From Mactra quadrangularis (taxonomy: Eukaryota > Mollusca > Bivalvia > Venerida > Mactridae), in assembly GCA_025267735.1 (NCBI GenBank), contig CM046303.1:29550380-29614379 (forward strand): DNA of 64,000 nt, given 5' to 3'. The notes beneath the pieces were generated by a model. That model did not search any database and was not told the origin of the DNA. It was given only the letters and a program-made list of their open reading frames with translations. Shown here piece after piece: positions 57,331 through 64,000 of the stretch. Position 1 is the stretch's first letter, and every line of letters begins with the position of its first letter. The position numbers and the translations under genes were made by a program.

Positions 57331-57555
57331 CTCTTGTCAACTTCTATGTTGCTCTTTTATATGTAGATTCCACACTATGAATATTATCTGCTATAACGCC
57401 TACTCTTCTTCTTTTTGTTTTTTAATTGATTTCTCTCCATCTATTAACACCTTTTTACTGGCTATAAACAGCTGCCAACTATAAGGGCAAGATGGTTGCC
57501 ATAATATGCAAGGATGTTGGTAAAGCCATAAACTCCAAATACTTATATTTTTATA

Positions 57556-57720
57556 TGTAGGGAGTGGGTATAGCTGAGTGGTCACGACATTGGATTGGTA
57601 ATCATACGTTAACCAGCTCTGCAAATTAGTTCGAAACCCAAATTCATAACTTATCCCGAAGTTTTCTTGAGCAAGAAACTTTATCTTATTAGCTGACAGT
57701 CCTGGGGGACTAGGAAGCGG
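57556..57720 (+). mobile_element. tRNA-like SINE, another family
   Basis: A box gggtatagctgagtggtcac, B-box-like tagttcgaaaccc, then ttcttgagcaagaaacttta and cctgggggactaggaagcgg, a tail resembling family B. Confidence 0.55.
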
Positions 57721-57992
57721 ACTTGAAAGTGATTAATCTAATTTGTATAAACTAATCTATGTTGTATTCACTCATTTACAAGTCTGGTAGAAGGTCATGT
57801 GTATTTATGTACTGTAAATAATGGACTTGTTCATTCACTATGTTTAATTGACCTGCTATGGTCATTTTAGAGCAACTTGCTTATCTATAACAAGAAATCC
57901 ACTTTCCTCACGGCCAACTATTTCTCCAAGTACATGTACCTTATTAATAGAGGAAAATGGGTATTACATTTTTGTCAAATTTTTATGGAAGG

Positions 57993-58177
57993 GTACAGTA
58001 TAACCTTCGCAGTGCGATCCTCTACAGAACACATTCTCTACACAACAACAGCTTTTGATATTTCCCACAGTCCTATTTCTAAATTTAATTTAACCTCTGC
58101 AGAGCAACAATTCAGTCTTCTAAACAGCAACATATTTCTCTCCTAGTAGGTGTTGTTTAAGAGAGGTTATACTGTAT
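57993..58177. mobile_element. MITE family 'ACAGTATAACCTCT', copy 3
   Basis: Opens tacagtataaccttcgcag and closes gagaggttatactgta, with acaacaacagcttttgatat inside. The 89-codon frame across it is not a gene. Confidence 0.7.
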
Positions 58178-58567
58178 AACCATCCCAAGTCTAAGAGTCT
58201 TCTAAGACTAACTCCAGGCTAACAGTTTTTTACTTTTAACTGTCATTATTCCCAGTTTAATTAAACTGTCTGAGGTTACAATCACAACTGTGTGACCATG
58301 CTCCAGATAAGTGAGGTATACAACTCAGAACATATAATGAATCAACAACAAAACAATATAGCTTTACCAAAATTTATTGTCAAAAGTGCAATTAATTACA
58401 TTGTATTTATCATTTAATTCACCAATACAAAAATATAAGTATCAAATACGTAAGTGCAAGATATTATATAAAAACCTCAGATCTGTGTTCTACAAAGGTA
58501 AATCATAAATTATTGCAAGTATCATAATTCTAGACATGGTATTCTCTGATGAAGAAAGTTCGTTCAG

Positions 58568-58722
58568 TGAAATCTTATTCAACTGTCAGTAGCACTTACA
58601 TTAACTCTGATGATTTAAATCTACTTTTATCAATCATAATTATGTATATTAGTACTGAAGTAAAATTCAAATTGGTATGGTAAATGTATGCATCACTGAC
58701 AATTGATTAAAATCTAACAACA
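58568..58722. mobile_element. MITE family 'GTTAAATTTTATTCAACTG', copy e
   Basis: Arms gaaatcttattcaactgtca and the complement at catcactgacaattgattaa aatctaac. The interior is shortened. Confidence 0.7.
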
Positions 58723-59129
58723 CCAGTCTAAGAAGTTATCTCATTTGCTCAAGAGAAATTGTTGGTTGCTAAAAAGTGGTTGCCCTCGGCAACAGGACAC
58801 AACTTATTTCATAGACTGAACAACACTAATATTTTATCCAACCTTCTTCTATTCATGTCTCAAACTTTGAAAATTATAGAGTGATTTGATTTCTGAAATA
58901 ATAAATAACTCTAAAATTATGAGAATGAAAAAAATAAATTTATATCTATAGACTGCTCTAAAGTGTAAATCATTCAACCATACACTCATACCTGGCTGTA
59001 TACAAGTGAACAAAGAGAAATCATTCATTCAGAGAAACAGTAGGGGCAGAATACATTGCACTATAATATTCAATAAAATATACCATATAAGTAGAAATTT
59101 CTGCAGGGCTAAAATTCTTTTTTTTATTT

Positions 59130-59262
59130 ATGGGGGGTTTAACACCATAGCAACACATTTCATAGACCATATCACAGTGGACAGCAAACCTACTCACTAG
59201 TCCTGGGAAGGCTTAATCTTTAGATTAAGCAAATAACCAGTTACTAGGCACATATTTTTTCA
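59130..59262 (-). mobile_element. SINE family A, fragment, minus strand
   Basis: gggtttaacaccatagcaac, ctgggaaggcttaatcttta and taaccagttactaggcacat are the complement of the tail end. Confidence 0.7.
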
Positions 59263-59377
59263 GTTCCCGCAAAATTTTCACTTATATGGTATTAAATGAC
59301 AATAAATGTAAAACACTTGAACACATAATTTTACTGTATCTTAGCAACATTCTTAACAATATTTGAAACATAAGAAT

Positions 59378-59613
59378 TGTTAAATATTATTCAACCATCA
59401 GTGGCACATATATTTACCTATCTGATTTAAATATTCTATATTTTTTAGATATTACCTGAACATACATACTGCAGTACTTCTGTACTTACTATCAATAAAA
59501 ATAACTAGCAGTATTTATGTAGGAGGGGGGGGGTCATAGAACGAACATTGAGTACTTAAATCAGCAGGGTTAAGGTATGCCCCACTGACAATCAAATAAA
59601 ATTTAACAATTCC
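59378..59613. mobile_element. MITE family 'GTTAAATTTTATTCAACTG', copy f
   Basis: Left arm ttgttaaatattattcaacc, right arm taaatcagcagggttaaggt then ccccactgacaatcaaata and tttaacaa. A G10 tract interrupts the interior near 59524. Confidence 0.75.
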
Positions 59614-59650
59614 AAACATTATACATGTATATCATACAAAACAAACACTG

Positions 59651-59900
59651 GTATTGTTCGGTTTTTCTCAACTGTCAAAACATGAATAATTTTATGGTGA
59701 ATGTGTTTGTTAAAATTATTGTCGCAATACACCCATGAGTTTCAGAAAGTGTGTATTATGATTGAGTAAAGCTTCTTATGCCGTATGATATGCTTTAGTC
59801 AAGATATTTTTAATAACAATTAGGCCACCAGTATAAAAACAATGCATTCAGTCACCATGAAATTATTCAAGATTTGACAGTTGAGAAAAACGAACAATAC
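59651..59900. mobile_element. 250-bp MITE with GTATTGTTCG ends
   Basis: Ends GTATTGTTCGGTTTTTCTC and the complement GTATTGTTCGTTTTTCTC, continuing through aactgtcaaa and tgaataattt(t/c)a. A decayed relative is at 15213-15350. Confidence 0.8.
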
Positions 59901-59925
59901 ATTGGTTATGAATTAAATGAAAATA

Positions 59926-60273
59926 CAGTGCCCTCCAAAAGTCTAAGGAAAAATCCTGTTTTAGGATAAACTCAAACTATCACATTTACCCAAGAAAAAA
60001 GAGTGAGCTGAGCAAATAAAAAAAGTCAACATTAATAAGCTTTACATTGACATATGATTCAAACTGTGGACCATATTGAAAATTGGTTTACACTAAATAC
60101 ATGTATGTTATCCACACTAAATAAAGTCGTTAATATTATTATTATTATCAATTTTATTATTATTATTACAAACTGTGCTACATGATTAATCTTCATAATT
60201 AAGCAAAATTTCTTGCAGTAGGGATGATTTTTTTTCCAAAATTTAAGTTTACAAGAACTTTTGAGGGGCACTG
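59926..60273. mobile_element. second Tc1/mariner-like non-autonomous element
   Basis: Ends CAGTGCCCTCCAAAAGTCTA and the complement of CAGTGCCCCTCAAAAGTTCT, with TA at 59924-59925 and 60274-60275. It is 348 bp, shares end type but little interior with 54536-54914, and includes an ATT microsatellite near 60136. Confidence 0.85.
60136..60172. repeat. (ATT)n microsatellite
   Basis: Two interrupted runs of ATT/TTA inside the Tc1-like element at 59926-60273. Confidence 0.85.
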
Positions 60274-61788
60274 TATGTCAGATATAAGAGATAAGATTGT
60301 CAATATCATTGAGAAATAAAATAACAATAATGATTTTGTAATGACAGAAATGTTGATGTTAAATGAATGACTTGTGAAAAATGATACAAGATTTTAACAT
60401 CTAGAGGATGACCATTTATTAATTCATACAATCATGTAATACTTTTTGATAATGGTTCAACACCGTGTCAACACAATTAAAGTTATTTTATGGCAGTTAG
60501 CGCAGCTCACCTAGCTTTCTTGAACCCTTGTCTTCGTACTTGTATACTACTGACTGAGTTAGCACCGCAGGCTTATATAATATTATGTATAAGAATGTAT
60601 AAGACAATAAAATAAAAAACTTTAAGAGACGAGAGTAAAGCTGTCATGGAAATAAATATTTACAAATTACATACTAGACGAACATACTACATAATGATAG
60701 TAAAGGAATGTACATTAGCATAGAACTGAATACTTCATTCTTTGATACCACAGAATGAGTAGAGTTATGTCCCTTACTTGGGACTTCTCAAAGACAAAAG
60801 CATAGAGATGCTGTGAAATAACTTATATCAAAACTTACAGTTGAAATAATAAATTTTATTTCCATAAACAGTAAATCATTAACGATTTAATCCACTTAAT
60901 GGATCGGGCAAAACAAAAAAATACATATGACACAGTTACACCTTAAAAATAATCAGTTAAGCCCATTTGATTAGGTTATATAAAAATATATGTACAGTGA
61001 TGTTTTACTACAGAAACCACTTAGGTTGTTGCAAAATAATGTGATTTTTGAAGATTAAAAAAAATTCAAATTGATAAATTACTCTAACAAGAAAATCATG
61101 ATAACAAGCTCAAAATGTTTAATTTGAGAAGAAAAAGGTCCCTACTTTAAAACCACCAATTTAATAGTGGAACTTTACTGTACTTACACATTTCAAAATA
61201 CACATATGTTTTATTTGTACATAATTTTCATACTGGTCAAAACGTAATATGAGCAATGCATGAAAAAAAAACCAAATGGAAAAGTGTCAATGAAAAAATA
61301 ACCAACAGACATATTTACAATCAGCTGTACAATAGCTAACCCTTCCTCAATGAGATCCTTCGATACAAATATAAACAAGCACATCTAATACAGCACAAAT
61401 CTGACAATAAGCACATAGTAATCAATATTCATGGCAAGAAAAACCATACTTGAAATAAGTCCTTAAGTTTCTAAAGACATTACAATAATTCTAAAGTTTG
61501 TCAAAACTTCACAACAGTACTTGATTGGTTAAACCCTTACATTAGTCCTTAAGTTTTATAAAGACTTTACAATAATTCTCAAGTTCCTTAAGCCAAACTT
61601 TGAAACTATAAGTATACTTCATTTGTTAAAACTTTGGATCAGTCAAAAAGATTGCCAAAACTTCACAAGTGTACTTGTACTCGTCAAAACTTTACATTGT
61701 TGCATAAGTTTTGTTAAGACTTAACAGTAAGTCCTTGAGTTTGCCACAATCATAATTACTAATGAAATTGATTTCATGATTTTTAAGT
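60274..61788. other. KDM1A 3'UTR and/or intergenic sequence
   Basis: Lies 3' of the KDM1A stop on the minus strand. Phrases such as aaaacttcacaa and tccttaagtttntaaagac recur loosely at 61440-61740. No other gene is seen. Confidence 0.5.
61210..61215 (-). terminator. candidate poly(A) signal AATAAA for KDM1A
   Basis: TTTATT on the + strand reads AATAAA on the - strand, about 575 bases after the KDM1A stop. It is the first canonical hexamer I noted there. Further ones exist around 60850 and 58370, so the true 3' end is not settled. Confidence 0.3.
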
Positions 61789-62000
61789 TCAAACACTTTG
61801 TGAGGGTTGTCTATTTGGTATAGCATAAGGTGCCCCTAGAAATTGATCAGCAATACGACCAGCTTCTCTCAGACCACTAAGCATGGCTCCATGTACAGTT
61901 GCAGGATAATTTCTGATGGTATGTTCACCAGCAAAGAATAATCTAGGCATAGCACCTTGTTGTGGAGATATTGGTGTAGCCATTAAATCATAATCATTTC
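61789..62000 (-). CDS. KDM1A: lysine-specific histone demethylase 1A (KDM1A/LSD1), last coding exon
   Basis: Read on the - strand, acceptor attttcag is followed by two bases finishing a Gly codon, then [12 protein letters not shown], then [20 protein letters not shown] and [16 protein letters not shown], ending in TGA (61789-61791). This is nearly identical to the human LSD1 C-terminus, including the GEHT motif of the FAD-binding amine-oxidase fold and the helix that closes the FAD site. The final residues ([14 protein letters not shown]) diverge, as is usual. Family knowledge: KDM1A removes mono- and dimethyl groups from H3K4 with FAD, in CoREST complexes in the nucleus. The Met at 61983 is internal, not a start. 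Upstream exons lie beyond 64000. Confidence 0.97.
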
Positions 62001-62202
62001 CTGAAAATATAAAAAAAATGGTTTGTTTAAAGCATGTGCATTAAAATATATTTAATTACATACATTTATTTAAATTCCCATTTAACTAAAGCAACTATCT
62101 ATTTCTCACATTAAGAGCCATAGCCTGTAGTTTGGCTATAAGAGAACCTATGACCATATTTCAGTGAAAGATAACAGTAAATCATTGCAGTCAGTGACCT
62201 AA

Positions 62203-64000
62203 ACTATTCAGCTACAGAGGCAGTGCTACCAACCATTCAGCTACAGAGGCAGTGCTACCAACCATTCAGCTACAGAGGCAGTGCTACCAACTATTTAGCT
62301 ACAGAGGCAGTGCTACCAACCATTCAGCTACAGAGGCATTGCTACCAACCATTCAACTAAAAAGGCCGTGCTACCAACCATTCAGCTACAGAGGCCTTGC
62401 TACCAACCATTCAACTAAAAAGGCCGTGCTACCAACCATTCAGCTTAAGAGGCAGTGCTACCAACCATTCAGCTACAGAGGCAGTGCTACCAACCATTCA
62501 GCTACAGAGGCATTGCTACCAACCATTCAGCTACAGAGGTGGTGCTATTAACCATTCAGCTACAGAGGCAGTGCTACCAACCATTCAGCTACAGAGGCGG
62601 AGCTACCAACCATTCAGCTACAGAGGCGGTGCTAGCAACCATTCAGCTACAGAGGCAGTGCTACCAACCATTCAGCTACAGAGGTGGTGCTACCGACCAT
62701 TCAGCCACAGAGGCGGTGCTACCAACCATTCAGCTACAGAGGCAGTGCTACCAACCATTCAGCTACAGAGGCAGTACTACCAACCATTCAGCTACAGAGG
62801 CAGTGCTACCAACCATTCAGCTACAGAGGCAGTGCTACCAACCATTCAGCTACAGAGGCAGTGCTACCAACCATTCAGCTACAGAGGCAGTGCTACCAAC
62901 CATTCAGCTACAGAGGCGGTGCTACCAACCATTCAGCTACAGAGGCGGTGCTACCAACCATTCAGCTACAGAGGCAGTGCTACCAACCATTCTGCTACAG
63001 AGGCAGTGCTACCAACCATTCAGCTACAGAGGCGGTGCTACCAACTATTTAGCTACAGAGGCAGTGCTACCAACCACTCAACTACAGAGGCAGTGCTACC
63101 AACCATTCCGCTACAGAGGCAGTGCTACCAACCATTCAGCTACAGAGGCAGTGCTACCAACCATTCCGCTACAGAGGCAGTGCTACCAACCATTCAGCTA
63201 CAGAGGCAGTGCTACCAACCATTCCGCTACAGAGGCAGTGCTTCCAACCATTCAGCTACAGAGGCAGTGCTACCAACCATTCAGCTACAGAGGCAGTGCT
63301 ACCAACTATTTAGCTACAGAGGCAGTGCTACCAACCACTCAACTACAGAGGCAGTGCTACCAACCATTCAGCTACAGAGGCAGTGCTACCAACCATTCAG
63401 CTACAGAGGCAGTGCTACCAACTATTCCGCTACAGAGGCAGTGCTACCAACCATTCAGCTACAGAGGCAGTGCTACCAACCATTCAGCCACAGAGGCGGT
63501 GCTACCAACCATTCAGCTACAGAGGCAGTGCTAACAACCATTCAGCTACAGAGGCGGTGCTACCAACCATTTGGCTACAGAGGCAGTGCTACCAACCATT
63601 CAGCTACAGAGGCAGTGCTACCAACCATTCAGCTACAGAGGCAGTGCTACCAACCATTCAGCTACAGAGGCAGTGCTACCGACCATTCAGCTACAGAGGC
63701 AGTGCTACCGACCATTCAGCTACAGAGGCAGTGCTACCAACCATTCAGCTACAGAGGCAGTGCTACCGACCATTCAGCTACAGAGGCAGTGCTACCGACC
63801 ATTCAGCTACAGAGGCAGTGCTACCGACCATTCAGCTACAGAGGCAGTGCTACCGACCATTCCGCTACAGAGGCAGTGCTACCAACCATTCCGCTACAGA
63901 GGCAATGCTACCAACCATTCAGCTACAGAGGTGGTGCTACCAACCATTCAGCTACAGAGGCAGTGCTACCAACCATTCAGCTACAGAGGCGGTGCTACCA
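62203..64000. repeat. 29-bp tandem satellite in KDM1A intron (about 62 units, runs off window)
   Basis: The unit is 29 bases long and contains ACCATTCAGCTACAGAGG followed by CAGTGCTACCA. Units differ at a few positions (GGCAGT, GGCGGT, GGTGGT; CAACC or CGACC; ATTCAG, ATTCCG or ATTTAG). A block starting ccaactattt recurs at 63041 and 63302, 261 bases apart (9 x 29), so there is higher-order structure. There are no spacers, so it is not CRISPR. Long + strand frames here are a by-product of the repeat. Confidence 0.97.

Noticed and set aside
61789..61983. KDM1A fragment as a small gene starting at its Met
   Set aside because: That Met is internal (NDYDLMATP); the exon continues upstream to a splice acceptor at 62001-62002.
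62252..63534. Long + strand frames (up to 359 codons) with a repeated peptide
   Set aside because: They follow purely from a 29-bp repeat lacking stops in any + frame; there is no start context, splice logic or non-repeat sequence, and the strand is antisense to KDM1A.
62203..64000. CRISPR-like appearance of a 29-bp repeat
   Set aside because: Units are directly adjacent with no spacers, and the context is a eukaryotic intron.

Overview
The window is metazoan nuclear DNA, AT-rich and packed with small repeats. It is most likely from a bivalve mollusc. That assignment rests on the repeat types (tRNA-headed SINEs with CAAA-type tails, many short inverted-repeat elements, 'tatacccccgc...gtccgtcc' dispersed repeats) and on the two invertebrate-style orthologues found. 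The species cannot be named from sequence alone.

Two genes are supported and they converge tail to tail. (1) On the + strand, about 5290-41753, lies a prominin (PROM1/CD133 family) gene. I reconstructed 24 coding exons by reading splice sites and codon phase by hand. All 24 join in one open frame of about 870 residues ending at TAA 41751-41753. The five visible transmembrane segments, two large N-glycosylated ectodomain loops and conserved cysteine motifs fit the family. The signal peptide and first ectodomain residues are missing; their exons are probably upstream of base 1. A likely 3'UTR intron (41764-47952) leads to a terminal UTR exon from 47953, with a poly(A) candidate near 49100. (2) On the - strand, 61789-62000 is the last coding exon of the histone demethylase KDM1A/LSD1 (FAD-binding amine-oxidase C-terminus). 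The rest of that gene lies beyond base 64000.

Layout: 1-5289, no recognised exon, MITEs, a SINE and a 50-bp minisatellite rich in nuclear-receptor-like half-sites. 5290-41753, prominin exons, with introns carrying SINEs, a 1.5-kb hAT-like element, a 2.4-kb long-inverted-repeat element, several tandem arrays, and a 68-bp array that copies a splice acceptor seven times. 41764-47952, probable UTR intron with nested elements. 47953 to about 49120, probable 3'UTR exon. 49.1-61.2 kb, no gene seen, repeats only. 61.2-62.0 kb, KDM1A 3' end. 62203-64000, a 29-bp satellite inside a KDM1A intron, running off the window.

The two genes have no known functional link. Prominin organises plasma-membrane protrusions and KDM1A is a nuclear chromatin enzyme. 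The most unusual features are the acceptor-copy array before prominin visible exon 21 and the 29-bp satellite whose unit length makes one strand open in all three frames. I saw no prokaryotic-type system, CRISPR array or virus gene. Everything was read by eye; no alignment or search was run.
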